Below, in pieces: positions 25,685 to 35,188 of a DNA stretch of 64,000 nucleotides (position 1 is its first letter; each line of letters opens with the position of its first letter). Origin of the DNA: Roseateles_E sp005503085 (GTDB lineage: Bacteria > Pseudomonadota > Gammaproteobacteria > Burkholderiales > Burkholderiaceae_C); assembly GCF_028462495.1 (NCBI RefSeq), contig NZ_JAQOWX010000016.1, positions 1 to 64,000 of the forward strand, in the 5' to 3' direction. The notes beneath the pieces are model-generated. The model was not told where the DNA came from and searched no databases. It saw nothing but the letters and a program-made list of their open reading frames with translations. The position numbers and the translations under genes are program-made.

Positions 25685-27472
25685 ATGAGCCATTTGCCTG
25701 ATGTTTCCATCTTGGCTGAGCAACTTGTGCATCGACGCCAGACCCTGCTGGTCGTCGACATGGTGGAGTCGGTTCGGCTGATGCATGAAAACGAGGTTGA
25801 TGTGGTGTGGCGCTGGCGGACCTTGGTCGGCCAAGTGCGCGAGACCCTGCTGCCGGTTTACGGCGGCCGTATGGTGAAGAGCCTCGGGGATGGCTTGCTG
25901 TTGGTGTTTGCTGATATTGCCCCGGCTGTGGAGGCGGCGCTCGCGATCCAGCGCCTGCCCGAAGCGCTGAACAGGGATCGCTCAGCGCATGAGCTCTTGC
26001 TGCTCCGGGTCGGAGTTCACACCGCCGATGTGATGATCGACGAACTGGATGTCTACGGCTCCGGTGTCAATGTTGCGGCGCGTCTTGCCGCAATGGCCGG
26101 ACCCGGCGAAGTGATCGTTTCAGTCGAAGTACGCGATTCATTGGCCGATGGCTTGAACGCCGATATCCAAGACTTGGGGGACTGCTACCTGAAGAACCTG
26201 CCCGAACCTCTGCGTGCCTTCAGGCTACGGCCGCCCGATTCAAGCCGGCTACGCCTGATGCCCGATATGGTGAGCCATCAAGTGGGGCTGGCTGTCATTC
26301 CGCCCCGGGTGCCATTCGGCACCAAGGCATCGGACCAGGCGCTGGGTGATGCACTGGCCGATGACATCATCACCTCATTGTCACGGTGTCCCGGCTTGCG
26401 TCTGGTATCGCGTCTTTCCTGCTCGGCATTGAGGCTGGGCCACTACAGCCTAGACGACTATCGTCGTCTGCTCGGCGTCAACTATGTTTTGAGCGGCAGT
26501 CTAATCAGCCATGGCGACAAGGTTCGGGTTCATCTGGAGTTGGTGGAACTGCGCAGTGCCGCTGTGCTTTGGTCCGGCACCGAGTCGGCGCTTGTGGACG
26601 CGCTTTTTGCTGGGCAGGATGAGATGGTGCCGGCCATTGTTGCCCAAGTGAGCCGTGCCATCGCCAGCCAAGAAACGCAACGTACACGGAGGCTGCCTTT
26701 ACCCAGTCTGGAGGCATTCACGCTCTACATCGGTGGCGTGACCCTGCTCCATCGGTTGAATGCAAGTGACTTTGAGGCCTCACATGCCTTGCTGGATCAC
26801 CTGGCCCAGCGCGTACCACGCAGCGCCGCTCCGCTGGCCATGCTTGGGAAGTGGCATTTGATGAAATTGCTGCAAGGTTGGACGAATGACGCACGTCACG
26901 AGGGGCTGCAAGCCCAAGCGATGGCGCGGCGCGCCTTGGATCTGCAGCCAGATCATGCCTTTGCGTTGGCTACCGATGCCCTTATCACCGCTCATTTCGG
27001 AACCGATCTGCTGGCCGCCCGGCAGCGCGGCGAGTTGGCTATTCAGGTGGATCCGCAGGAACCGCATGGCTGGCGGGTCCTGGCCGGCATTCATAGCTAT
27101 TTGGGTGACGGTAGTGCTGCGGAACGGTGTGCGCTGCATGCCATCATGCTCTCCCCTCTGGATCCGCTCCGTTTCCAGTTCGACACCATGGCTGGGGCTG
27201 CCATGCTCGCTAGCAAAAAGTACCAGGACGCCGAACAGTGGGCGCGGCTGTCATTGCAGCGTAATCGGATGCATGTTGCCTCCCACCGCTTGCTGACGAT
27301 CTCTCTGGCCTTGGCCGGCAAACTTTCGCAGTCGAGGGCCGCCGCTGCCGACTTACTACGCATCAGCCCCGAGTTTCGGCTTCGGACCTATGCCCAACAG
27401 TACCCTGGCCGCGACCAGCCTCATGCCCGGGCCTATCTCGAAGCTCTGCGCGTTGCGGGCCTGCCAGAGTGA
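25685..27472 (+). CDS. Class III adenylate cyclase with TPR-like region
   Basis: Predicted cAMP-producing enzyme of 595 residues. The N-terminal cyclase domain (~20-195) keeps both metal-binding aspartates (Asp25, Asp69 in KSLGDG), the adenine-specifying pair Lys65/Asp122, and the transition-state Asn129 and Arg133 (VNVAAR), so it should be active. A middle domain (~205-350, LVSRLSCSALRLG and VNYVLSGSLISHGDKVRVH) resembles the TolB/FlgO-like module seen in many bacterial cyclases. The rest is helical and TPR-like. No membrane segment. GC and codon use are more relaxed than in the flanks. Twenty-six bases upstream of the PAP2 gene, probably one operon. Confidence 0.85.
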   Translation: MSHLPDVSILAEQLVHRRQTLLVVDMVESVRLMHENEVDVVWRWRTLVGQVRETLLPVYGGRMVKSLGDGLLLVFADIAPAVEAALAIQRLPEALNRDRSAHELLLLRVGVHTADVMIDELDVYGSGVNVAARLAAMAGPGEVIVSVEVRDSLADGLNADIQDLGDCYLKNLPEPLRAFRLRPPDSSRLRLMPDMVSHQVGLAVIPPRVPFGTKASDQALGDALADDIITSLSRCPGLRLVSRLSCSALRLGHYSLDDYRRLLGVNYVLSGSLISHGDKVRVHLELVELRSAAVLWSGTESALVDALFAGQDEMVPAIVAQVSRAIASQETQRTRRLPLPSLEAFTLYIGGVTLLHRLNASDFEASHALLDHLAQRVPRSAAPLAMLGKWHLMKLLQGWTNDARHEGLQAQAMARRALDLQPDHAFALATDALITAHFGTDLLAARQRGELAIQVDPQEPHGWRVLAGIHSYLGDGSAAERCALHAIMLSPLDPLRFQFDTMAGAAMLASKKYQDAEQWARLSLQRNRMHVASHRLLTISLALAGKLSQSRAAAADLLRISPEFRLRTYAQQYPGRDQPHARAYLEALRVAGLPE

Positions 27473-27498
27473 AGCCCCCAAACCTCTAGGACCTCGCA

Positions 27499-28464
27499 AT
27501 GGACACAGAAGACCGGTCGTTTGAGTCAATCCACTGGCCGCCTTATGGGGAGATGCATGCCGAAATGCTGAGCTATCTGGCCAGCAACGCCCAACCGAAG
27601 GGGTTTCGGTTGACACCGCAGAGCAGCACCGATGCGACACCCCAGGAATGGCTGTCCTGGCTCGAAAATCTGACCAACACGATCGCCGGCTTTCTATGGC
27701 CGCGTTACGATGACAGGGGCTGGCATGGTGCATCACAGCAACACATGCTGGCACTGACTCGTGCTGACTTGCAGGTAATGGATGGTCTGCGTCCTTGTCT
27801 GACTCAGGCTATCAGCCATTGCCGCAGCGGTCATTGCACGGCCCAGCATCTGGCGCTGTTTGAACAAGAGGATCAAAACGCGCCTGTGGCAACTTTGGCG
27901 GAATACGACGCCAGCTTCTATGCGCACCACGGCAGTCGCTTTCGCGCGGCTGTGGTGACCGGCGGCGCGGACATCGCGCGACCTTTGTCGCTTCATTTGA
28001 AGAGACGCTTGCAGCGCCCACGTCCCTATCAGGCCAGTTGTTTGCTCGGGCAGGTCGGGTTTTCCTATCGTCTGGCCAAGTCAGGTGTGACACCTTCGAT
28101 GGTCAGTGGTCACTGTCTACAAGGTGTGCTGGCTCTCTGCCAGGTGTTGATCAGTCTGTCATCTGAGTTGGCATCGGACTCGATAGCACAGGCCTGCGTG
28201 CGTCAGTTCCTGATTGACACCGGTGATCGACGCGTCTTTGCCGGTGTCCACTACCCCTCAGACAATCTGGGCTCCTGGTACGCAGCGCTCTGTCTGTGTC
28301 CGCATGTATTCGGTGTCGATGCCCAGCGGGTCAAATCGGCGTTGTGGGACGCGATCAATTCACACAGCCTGGTTCTCCGCGCCATGCGGGCGGCAGGGGA
28401 TCCGGTCTACCTGCCCTTGCTGGCAGAACTGCAAGCAGAGGCGGCCCGTCAGGTGCCCAGTTGA
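27499..28464 (+). CDS. PAP2/vanadium haloperoxidase-like phosphatase
   Basis: A 321-residue protein with the complete PAP2 signature: K168-x6-RP (LKRRLQRPRP), SGH with His205, and R245-x5-H251-x3-D255 (RVFAGVHYPSD). These bind phosphate or vanadate, so it is either an acid phosphatase or a haloperoxidase. No signal peptide or obvious transmembrane helices are seen, which argues for the soluble haloperoxidase-like branch rather than a lipid phosphatase. The pairing with a cyclase-TPR gene is unusual and its meaning unknown. Same relaxed codon use as the cyclase, suggesting joint acquisition. Confidence 0.78.
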   Translation: MDTEDRSFESIHWPPYGEMHAEMLSYLASNAQPKGFRLTPQSSTDATPQEWLSWLENLTNTIAGFLWPRYDDRGWHGASQQHMLALTRADLQVMDGLRPCLTQAISHCRSGHCTAQHLALFEQEDQNAPVATLAEYDASFYAHHGSRFRAAVVTGGADIARPLSLHLKRRLQRPRPYQASCLLGQVGFSYRLAKSGVTPSMVSGHCLQGVLALCQVLISLSSELASDSIAQACVRQFLIDTGDRRVFAGVHYPSDNLGSWYAALCLCPHVFGVDAQRVKSALWDAINSHSLVLRAMRAAGDPVYLPLLAELQAEAARQVPS

Positions 28465-28565
28465 AGTGCTGAATTTGCTTATTGCGATTCCGTTCTTGGA
28501 AATCTAGGGTTTTCCACTAGCATCGCGGGCTGCGAATTTGACGGGGCCAGGCCCCGCCGTCCCCG

Positions 28566-29570
28566 GTGATAGAACTCGACGACATCCACAAATCCTTCCG
28601 CCTTGGCGAGCGCCAGGTGCCGGCGCTGCGGGGCTTGAGCCTGCGGGTCGAGCCTGGCGAGGTGTTCGGCATCATCGGCGCCTCGGGCGCCGGCAAGAGC
28701 ACCCTGCTGCGCGTGATCAATCTGCTGGAGCGGCCCGACAGCGGCGCCGTGCGGGTGGCCGGTGCCGAGCTGCTGGGCCTGGATGAGGCGGGTCTGCGTG
28801 CCGCGCGCCAGCGCATCGGCATGATCTTCCAGCACTTCAATCTGCTGTCCAGCAAGACCGTGGCCCAGAACGTGGCCTGGCCGCTGGTGATCGCCGGCCG
28901 GCCGGTTGCCGAGATCGTCCCGCGCGTGGCCGAGTTGCTGGCCCGCGTCGGCCTGAGCGCCCACGCCGACAAATACCCGACCCAGCTTTCCGGCGGGCAG
29001 AAGCAGCGTGTCGGCATCGCCCGCGCGCTGGCCACGAAACCGCAGGTGCTGCTGTGCGACGAAGCCACCAGCGCGCTGGACCCCGAGACCACCCGCGATG
29101 TGCTGGACCTGCTGGCCGAGATCAACCAGGAGCTGGGCCTGACCATCGTGTTGATCACCCATGAGATGGAGGTGGTGCGGCGGGTCTGCGACCGGGTCGC
29201 GGTGCTGGAGGCCGGCCGCATCGTCGAGCAGGGCGAGGTGGCGCGGGTCTTTCTTCATCCCCGCGAGGCGGTGACGCGGCGCTTTGTGCTGGAGGCCGAG
29301 CATGTCGACGAGCAGGCGCAATTGGATGATTACACCCATGTGCCGGGCCGGCTGCTGCGCCTGACCTTCCGGGGCGAGCGCACCTATGAGCCGCTGCTGG
29401 GCGAGGTGGCGCGGCGCGCCGGCATCGACTTCGGCATCCTGTCGGGCCGCATAGCCCGCATCAAGACCGTGCCCTATGGCCAGCTGACGATCTCGGTGAC
29501 CGGCGGCGATCTGGCCGCCGCCGAGGCGCTGCTGAGCGAGCGCGGTGTCACGGTGGAGGTGCTGCGCTGA
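28566..29570 (+). CDS. metN: Methionine ABC transporter ATP-binding protein
   Basis: ATPase of the D/L-methionine importer. Walker A GASGAGKS at residues 38-45, signature LSGGQKQR, Walker B VLLCDEATS, and a C-terminal NIL (ligand-sensing) domain from about residue 265 (RLTFRGERTYEPLLGEVAR) that gives trans-inhibition by methionine. GTG start. Its stop overlaps metI (TGATG). No MetJ box or SAM riboswitch is evident in the ~100 bases upstream. Confidence 0.93.
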   Translation: MIELDDIHKSFRLGERQVPALRGLSLRVEPGEVFGIIGASGAGKSTLLRVINLLERPDSGAVRVAGAELLGLDEAGLRAARQRIGMIFQHFNLLSSKTVAQNVAWPLVIAGRPVAEIVPRVAELLARVGLSAHADKYPTQLSGGQKQRVGIARALATKPQVLLCDEATSALDPETTRDVLDLLAEINQELGLTIVLITHEMEVVRRVCDRVAVLEAGRIVEQGEVARVFLHPREAVTRRFVLEAEHVDEQAQLDDYTHVPGRLLRLTFRGERTYEPLLGEVARRAGIDFGILSGRIARIKTVPYGQLTISVTGGDLAAAEALLSERGVTVEVLR

Positions 29571-30235
29571 TGTTGGATATCTTCATTGCGATGGACTGGG
29601 CCGAGATCGGCCTGGCCGGTGTCGACACCCTCTTGATGCTGGGCGGCGCGCTGCTGTTCACCTTGCTGCTGGGCCTACCGCTGGGCGTGCTGCTGTTCCT
29701 GCTGGATCGGGGCCAGCTGCTGGCCGCGCCGCGCGCCTATGCGCTGCTCTCGCTGGTGGTCAATGTGCTGCGCTCGCTGCCTTTTGTGATCCTGCTGATC
29801 GTGCTGATCCCCTTCACCTTGCTGGTGGCCGGCACATCTCTCGGCGTGGCCGGCGCGATCCCGCCGCTGGTGGTCGGGGCCGTGCCCTTCTTTGCCCGCC
29901 TGGTCGAGGGCGCGCTGCGCGGTGTCGATCGCGGCATCGTCGAGGCCGGCCAGGCCATGGGGGCCAAGACCTGGCAGATCGTCTGGCAGGCCCTCTTGCC
30001 CGAGGCCCGGCCGGCCATCGTCTCGGCCGCCACCGTCACCGCGATCACCCTGGTCGGCTACACGGCCATGTCGGGCGTGATCGGCGGCGGCGGCCTGGGC
30101 GACCTGGCGATCCGCTTCGGCTACCAGCGCTTCCAGACCGAGGTGATGGTGGTGACGGTGGTGTTGCTGCTGCTGCTGGTGCAGCTGCTGCAGATGCTGG
30201 GCGATTGGCTGGTGCATCGCTTCACCCGTCGTTGA
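29570..30235 (+). CDS. metI: Methionine ABC transporter permease
   Basis: Inner-membrane channel subunit, 221 residues, with five helices and the permease coupling motif EAGQAMGAKTWQIVWQALLPEA that docks to MetN. One base overlaps metN; metQ follows after 44 bases. Length is normal for MetI. Confidence 0.92.
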   Translation: MLDIFIAMDWAEIGLAGVDTLLMLGGALLFTLLLGLPLGVLLFLLDRGQLLAAPRAYALLSLVVNVLRSLPFVILLIVLIPFTLLVAGTSLGVAGAIPPLVVGAVPFFARLVEGALRGVDRGIVEAGQAMGAKTWQIVWQALLPEARPAIVSAATVTAITLVGYTAMSGVIGGGGLGDLAIRFGYQRFQTEVMVVTVVLLLLLVQLLQMLGDWLVHRFTRR

Positions 30236-30279
30236 TTGCCCGCCGTTGATTTTTCTGTTGTACCTAGAGGAGTAGACCC

Positions 30280-31053
30280 ATGAAGAAGATTGCAATTGCC
30301 CTGGCCGCCCTGGCCATCAGCGGTTTCGCCGCCGCCGAGAAGCTCAGCGTGGCCGCCACCGCGGTGCCGCACGCCGAGATCCTGGAGTTCGTCAAGCCGG
30401 GCCTGGCCAAGCAGGGCGTGGAACTGGAGATCAAGGTCTTCACCGACTATGTGCAGCCCAATGTGCAGGTGGCCGAGAAGCGCCTGGACGCCAATTTCTT
30501 CCAGCACAAGCCCTATCTCTCCGAGTTCAACAAGGGCAAGGGCGCGAACCTGCAGGCCGTGGTGGCCGTCCATGTCGAGCCCTTCGGCGCCTACTCGGCC
30601 AAGCACAAAGCCCTGGCGGAGCTGCCCAGCGGCGCGACGGTCGCGATCCCGAACGACCCCAGCAATGCCGGCCGCGCGCTGCTGCTGCTGGACCGCGCCG
30701 GCCTCATCAAGCTCAAGAGCACCGACAACATCCTGGCCACGCCGCGCGACATCGCCGACAACCCCAAGCAGCTGAAGTTCCGCGAGATCGAGGCCGCGAC
30801 CCTGCCGCGCATCCTGCCCCAGGTCGACCTGGCCCTGATCAACACCAACTACGCGCTCGAAGCCAAGCTGAACCCGGTCAAGAACGCGCTGGCCATCGAG
30901 GACGCCCGCTCGCCCTACGCCAACTGGCTGGTCGCCCGCGCCGACAACAAGGACGCGCCCGCGCTGAAGAAGCTGGCCGCCGCGCTGAACAGCGCCGAGG
31001 TCAAGCAGTTCATCGCGAGCAAGTACAGCGGTGCGGTGGTGCCGGCGTTCTGA
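30280..31053 (+). CDS. metQ: Methionine-binding periplasmic protein
   Basis: Substrate-binding subunit of the importer (NlpA/MetQ family). AGAGG (30266-30270) precedes the ATG. The signal peptide MKKIAIALAALAISGFAAAE ends in an AxA site and has no Cys, so the protein should be a free periplasmic protein instead of the usual lipoprotein. Family core: FTDYVQPNVQVAEKRLDANFFQH, then ATVAIPNDPSNAGRALLLL and LALINTNYA. Third gene of metNIQ. Confidence 0.92.
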   Translation: MKKIAIALAALAISGFAAAEKLSVAATAVPHAEILEFVKPGLAKQGVELEIKVFTDYVQPNVQVAEKRLDANFFQHKPYLSEFNKGKGANLQAVVAVHVEPFGAYSAKHKALAELPSGATVAIPNDPSNAGRALLLLDRAGLIKLKSTDNILATPRDIADNPKQLKFREIEAATLPRILPQVDLALINTNYALEAKLNPVKNALAIEDARSPYANWLVARADNKDAPALKKLAAALNSAEVKQFIASKYSGAVVPAF

Positions 31054-31107
31054 GCACATCGCCCGGTTTCAGCTGCCGTTCATGCGGGCGTGGTCGAATC
31101 GTGCGCC

Positions 31108-31788
31108 ATGACCATCCACATCCTGCTGCTGGAAGACGATCTGGACCTGGGCGAGGCCGTGCGCCTGGCCTTCGAGGCCGAGGGCTATCGCACCGTCTGG
31201 GTGCGGCGCCTGGCCGATGCGCTGCAACAGCTGAGCGCCGCCCGCCCCGATCTGGTGGTGCTGGACCTGGGCCTGCCTGATGGCGACGGCCATGAGTTGC
31301 TGGCCTGGCTGCGACGCGAGGGTCAGGTCTTGCCGACGCTGATCCTCAGCGCCCGCGATGCTCTGAGCGAGCGTCTGCGTGGCCTGGACGGCGGGGCCGA
31401 CGACTTCCTGCTCAAACCCTTCGCGCAGCAGGAGCTGCTGTCGCGCGTGCGCGCCCTGGCGCGGCGCAGCTATGGCCTGCAAGGCAGCGGGCTGAGCCTG
31501 CGCGGTCTGCTGCTGCACGAAGGCTCGATGCGGGCCAGCATCGAGGGCCGCGAGCTGGAGCTCTCGCCGAGCGAGTTCGCCTTGCTGGCGGCCTTGCTGA
31601 AGCGGCCCGACCGGGTCTTGACCCGCCACTACCTGGAGGAGCAGGTGCTGTGCTGCGCCGATGCGCAGAGCAATGTGCTGGATGTCTATATCTCCAGCCT
31701 GCGACGCAAGGTCGGCGAGGGCTATATCCGCACCGTGCGCGGTGTCGGCTATGTGATTGACCGCCAGCCGGCCGGGCCTGGTCCGTGA
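31108..31788 (+). CDS. OmpR-family response regulator
   Basis: DNA-binding response regulator of 226 residues. The receiver domain has the acidic pair at 10-11, phospho-acceptor Asp53 (VVLDLGLPDGDG) and Lys103 (LKPFAQQEL), and the C-terminal winged helix ends VDVYIS-like/SSLRRKVGEGYIRTVRGVGY. Overlaps the sensor kinase by four bases (GTGA). The QseB/PmrA-like group is the closest match by eye; the signal is unknown. Start at the ATG at 31108, since the earlier ATG at 31090 adds only six residues before the conserved MTIHILLLEDD. Confidence 0.88.
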   Translation: MTIHILLLEDDLDLGEAVRLAFEAEGYRTVWVRRLADALQQLSAARPDLVVLDLGLPDGDGHELLAWLRREGQVLPTLILSARDALSERLRGLDGGADDFLLKPFAQQELLSRVRALARRSYGLQGSGLSLRGLLLHEGSMRASIEGRELELSPSEFALLAALLKRPDRVLTRHYLEEQVLCCADAQSNVLDVYISSLRRKVGEGYIRTVRGVGYVIDRQPAGPGP

Positions 31789-33200
31789 GCCTGCTGTTCA
31801 AGCGGCTGATGCGCCGGGCCCTGGAGCCTTCGGTGCTGCGGGGGCTGCTGCTGGCGCAGGCCGGGCTGATCGTGCTGATCTGGCTGGGTCTGGTGCTGAG
31901 CGCCGTGCTGGAGCGCGAGATGGTCACCGAGTCCGATCTGGCCGAGGCGGTGCCGGCGCTGGAGGCGGTGGTGCTGGCGGCGCAGGCGCTCAGCGATCAG
32001 CCGCAGGCGCTGCAGCAGTTGCTGCACAAGGTCGACCAGTGGAATCGCTTTGGTGACGGCGAGCAGGACGACCCCCATCTGCGCACCGCGATGGTCGTCT
32101 GGCGCGATGGCCACGAGCTGTTCCGTACCGAGCGGCTGCCGGCCGCGCTGGGCGATGCCAGCCAGCTGGGCCTGCGCAAGCGCGAGCTGGCGGGCGAGGT
32201 CTGGCATCTGCTCACGGTGGCCGGCCAGCCCGCAGAGGGCAAGCCGCCGGTGGTGATCAGCTTCGTGTACAACACCACCGGGCTGCAGGCCCTGCTCTCG
32301 TCGAACAGTCTGCGCCTGGTGCTGCTGCCCCTGATGGTCAGCCTGCCGCTGCTGATCCTGCCGGCCTGGCTGTCGGTCTACCTGTCCCTGCGCCCCTGGC
32401 GACAGGTGGCCGGCGAGCTGGCGGGGCGCGGCGCCAATGAGCTGCAGCCGCTGACCCTGCCGGCGCGGCAGCGTGAGCTCCGGCCGCTGATCGAGGCCAT
32501 GAATCGCCTGCTGGCCGAGGTGCGCGAGGCGCGCGAGCGCGAGCGCCAGTTCGTGGCCGATGCCGCGCATGAGCTGCGCACGCCGCTGGCCGCGCTGCAG
32601 CTCTATGCCGAGTCGCTGCAGCCGCTGGTGCAGGACAGCCGCGCCGCGCCGGTGCTGGCCGGCATGCTCAAGAGCACCGAGCGCTCGGTGCATCTGGCCC
32701 AGCAGCTGCTGGCCCTGATGCGCAGCGAGGCCGGTCTGCCGACCCAGCCGCAGCGCATCGAGCTGGGCGCGCTGATCCAGGATGTGCTGGCGGAGGTGGC
32801 CTTGCGAGCGCACCGGTGCGGCATCACGCTGGACTGCGAGAGCCCGGGCGGGCTCTGGACCCTGGGCCAGCTCGACGGGCTGACCTCGCTGTTCACCAAT
32901 CTGGTGGACAACGCGCTCAAGTACAGCCCCGGTGGCGGTTGCGTGCGGCTGCGCCTGAGCCGGGCCGAGGCCGAGCTGTGCATCGAGGTCTGCGACCAGG
33001 GGCCGGGCATCCCGCCGGCCTGGCGCGAGCAGGTGCTGCAGCGCTTCACCCGCGTGCCCGACCAGGCCGAGCGCGGCAGCGGCCTGGGCCTGGCCATTGT
33101 CAGCACCGTGCTGAACCGCCATCGCGGCCGCCTGGCGCTGGACGATGCGCCCGGCGGCGGCCTGCGGGTGAGGGTCTGGCTGCCCGCTGCGGCCGCCTGA
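31785..33200 (+). CDS. Sensor histidine kinase
   Basis: Inner-membrane kinase (471 residues) partner of the preceding regulator. Helices at ~19-42 and ~180-200 bracket a periplasmic sensor region. HAMP-like linker, then the H-box ADAAHELRTPLAALQLY and ATPase motifs NLVDNALKYSPGG, CDQGPGIPPAW and GSGLGLAIV. GTG start overlapping the regulator stop. QseC/TctE-like by layout. All catalytic motifs are intact. Confidence 0.88.
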   Translation: MSLLFKRLMRRALEPSVLRGLLLAQAGLIVLIWLGLVLSAVLEREMVTESDLAEAVPALEAVVLAAQALSDQPQALQQLLHKVDQWNRFGDGEQDDPHLRTAMVVWRDGHELFRTERLPAALGDASQLGLRKRELAGEVWHLLTVAGQPAEGKPPVVISFVYNTTGLQALLSSNSLRLVLLPLMVSLPLLILPAWLSVYLSLRPWRQVAGELAGRGANELQPLTLPARQRELRPLIEAMNRLLAEVREARERERQFVADAAHELRTPLAALQLYAESLQPLVQDSRAAPVLAGMLKSTERSVHLAQQLLALMRSEAGLPTQPQRIELGALIQDVLAEVALRAHRCGITLDCESPGGLWTLGQLDGLTSLFTNLVDNALKYSPGGGCVRLRLSRAEAELCIEVCDQGPGIPPAWREQVLQRFTRVPDQAERGSGLGLAIVSTVLNRHRGRLALDDAPGGGLRVRVWLPAAAA

Positions 33201-33202
33201 GC

Positions 33203-34468
33203 TCAGCGGCCCAGCTGCTGGCGCAAGAAGCTCAGCACCTCCTCGCGCCCGTTGTCGAAGGGGGCGCCGTGGTCGCCCTCGATCTCCTCATAGCGCAGGC
33301 TGGTGCCGGCCGCCTGCATGCGGGCCGCCAAGCGGCGTGCCGCGCCCAGCGGAGTCTGGCCATCGGCCTTGCCCTGGATCATCAGCACCGGTGCCGCCAG
33401 GCGGGTCTGCCCGGGATTGTTCTGCTGCAGCAGCGGCAGCACGCCCGGGATGTTCAGCAGATCGCGGCGCGGCAGGCCGGGGAAGTTGTCCAGGCGCCGC
33501 TGGGCCTGGCCGTGGGCCAGCATGGCCTGTGCCAGCCGCTCCTCCAGTTGCTCGCAATTGCCGTCCTCCAGCGCCAGCCGGGCCAGCGGCAGGGCGGCCG
33601 GGTCCAGCAGCAGCTCGGGCGTCAGCGTGGGCTGCTGGGCCTGCAGGCCCAGCACCAGCATCAGGCCGTTGTAGCTGGTGCTGAACACATCCATCGCCAG
33701 CTGCTCGCCCAGGGCCTCGATGGCGGCTTCATCCCCGGCCGCCGCCGCAGCATCGAAACGCTGTTGCAGCGCGTCGATCTGCGCAAACAACTCGGGCACG
33801 GTGTGCTCGAACTCGGCGCCGGGGGCCAGTGCCACCACGGCGCGCAGCGGGTGTGCCGCTGCGATGGCCGGCGCATGCTCGGCCGCCGCCAGCGCCGCAA
33901 AACCGCCTTGCGAGTGACCGACCACGGCCCAGCCGGGGCTGAGCTTGTGCTGGCTCTGGCCATGGGCGGCCTGCACCGCTGCGGTGATCGAGCGGCCCTG
34001 GCTGGCCAGGCTCAGATAAGGATGCACGCCGGGCCCGCCCAGTCCCTCGTAGTCGGGGGCCAGCACCGCAAAGCCCTGTGCCAGCAGGGCGGCGGGGTAA
34101 TCCTTGTCCTGGTCGTCGTCGTAGTCGCGGCTGGGTGCACAGCCGTCGGACACACCCTTGGTGCCATGGGCCCAGACCACCAGCGGCCAGCCGCCAGCCG
34201 GAGCCTGGCCCTTGGGCAGCAGCAGCAGGGCACTGGCCTCGGTGTCGCCGCCGCGCACGGCCTGCATGCGGTAGCGCAGCAGCAGGGCCGAGCCGGGGGT
34301 CAGGCTTTGCGCGCCGGCGTAGGCCTGGCTGCCGATCAGCGGTGCGCGCAGCGGGGCGCTGTTGTCGTCGTTGCTGCCGCCGCCACCACAGGCGGCGAGC
34401 AGCAGGGCGGTCACCAGTGGCAGCAGGGCCAGCGGTTGGCGGGGGAGGGCGTAGCGGTTCTTGCGCAT
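33203..34468 (-). CDS. Secreted alpha/beta-hydrolase lipoprotein
   Basis: A lipase/esterase-like enzyme anchored by a lipobox (LLPLVTALLLAACGGGG, Cys27). Nucleophile elbow GHSQGG, acid QGKADGQTP and His in EGDHGAPF complete the triad, and HGTKG lies near the oxyanion site. Resembles the secretory lipase group of ~400 residues. The start at 34468 (MRKNRYALPR) places the signal peptide correctly; earlier ATGs at 34486 and 34516 only add residues. Converges with the kinase gene with two bases between the stops. Confidence 0.82.
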   Translation of the reverse strand: MRKNRYALPRQPLALLPLVTALLLAACGGGGSNDDNSAPLRAPLIGSQAYAGAQSLTPGSALLLRYRMQAVRGGDTEASALLLLPKGQAPAGGWPLVVWAHGTKGVSDGCAPSRDYDDDQDKDYPAALLAQGFAVLAPDYEGLGGPGVHPYLSLASQGRSITAAVQAAHGQSQHKLSPGWAVVGHSQGGFAALAAAEHAPAIAAAHPLRAVVALAPGAEFEHTVPELFAQIDALQQRFDAAAAAGDEAAIEALGEQLAMDVFSTSYNGLMLVLGLQAQQPTLTPELLLDPAALPLARLALEDGNCEQLEERLAQAMLAHGQAQRRLDNFPGLPRRDLLNIPGVLPLLQQNNPGQTRLAAPVLMIQGKADGQTPLGAARRLAARMQAAGTSLRYEEIEGDHGAPFDNGREEVLSFLRQQLGR

Positions 34469-34693
34469 CGGGAGGGTTGGCAGCATGGCGGCTGCGCGAG
34501 TGGAAGACCCGGCCATGCTGCGGGGCGTGCCTGAGTGGGAGCTGAGAGGAGGCTGAGAGCGGGATGAAAGCAGTGCGCTCTGTCATTCCATCCTGCGGTC
34601 TGTCAGAGTCGTGTCACCGCCCCTCGCATGCCGGTGGTGGGATCAGCGGCCCGCCGCGAAGATGCGGCTTTCCACATATGCCAAGGCAGACCG

Positions 34694-35188
34694 ATGATCG
34701 CTCGACTCCAGCGCACCCTCGCGTTCGTCCTCGCCGGCACCGCCATGGCGGCCCAGGCGGCAGATACCCCCTCGCCCGAGACCGAACTCGCGTCCACGAT
34801 TGCAGCTCTGGATGCGGCGGCCTTCGAGGCCTTCAACCACTGCGAGGTTCCCGGTCAGTTGGATCGGTACGCGAGTTTCTTCGACCCCCACGTCGAGTTC
34901 TATCACGACCTCGGGGGCGTTACGTGGGCGCGCGACATCATGCTTGCGCAGACCCGGGCCAATGTCTGTGGCAAGTTCCAGCGCGAGCTGGTCCCGGGCA
35001 CGCTGAAGGTGTGGCCGATCAAGGGCTACGGGGCGCTGGCCCGTGGCGAGCACCGCTTCTGCCACTACAAGCCGGGCGGAACGACGCACCCCTGCGAGGG
35101 GCTGGCCGAGTTCATGATCGTGTGGCACCAGCAAGAAAAGGCGTGGAGTATCACCCGTGTCTTTAGCTACGGGCATGGATCGAACTGA
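34694..35188 (+). CDS. Secreted NTF2-like (SnoaL/DUF4440-type) protein
   Basis: A 164-residue protein with a signal peptide (MIARLQRTLAFVLAGTAMAAQAAD) and a cone-shaped NTF2-like domain: ALDAAAFEAFNHCEVPGQLDRY, FDPHVEFYHDLGGV and WHQQEKAWSITRVFSYGH. Such domains bind small hydrophobic ligands or act as simple enzymes; the specific role is unknown. No operon partner. Confidence 0.78.
   Translation: MIARLQRTLAFVLAGTAMAAQAADTPSPETELASTIAALDAAAFEAFNHCEVPGQLDRYASFFDPHVEFYHDLGGVTWARDIMLAQTRANVCGKFQRELVPGTLKVWPIKGYGALARGEHRFCHYKPGGTTHPCEGLAEFMIVWHQQEKAWSITRVFSYGHGSN

Noticed and set aside
28465..28565. Possible SAM riboswitch or MetJ site before metN
   Set aside because: I could not find a conserved core or tandem MetJ boxes in this 101-base gap.
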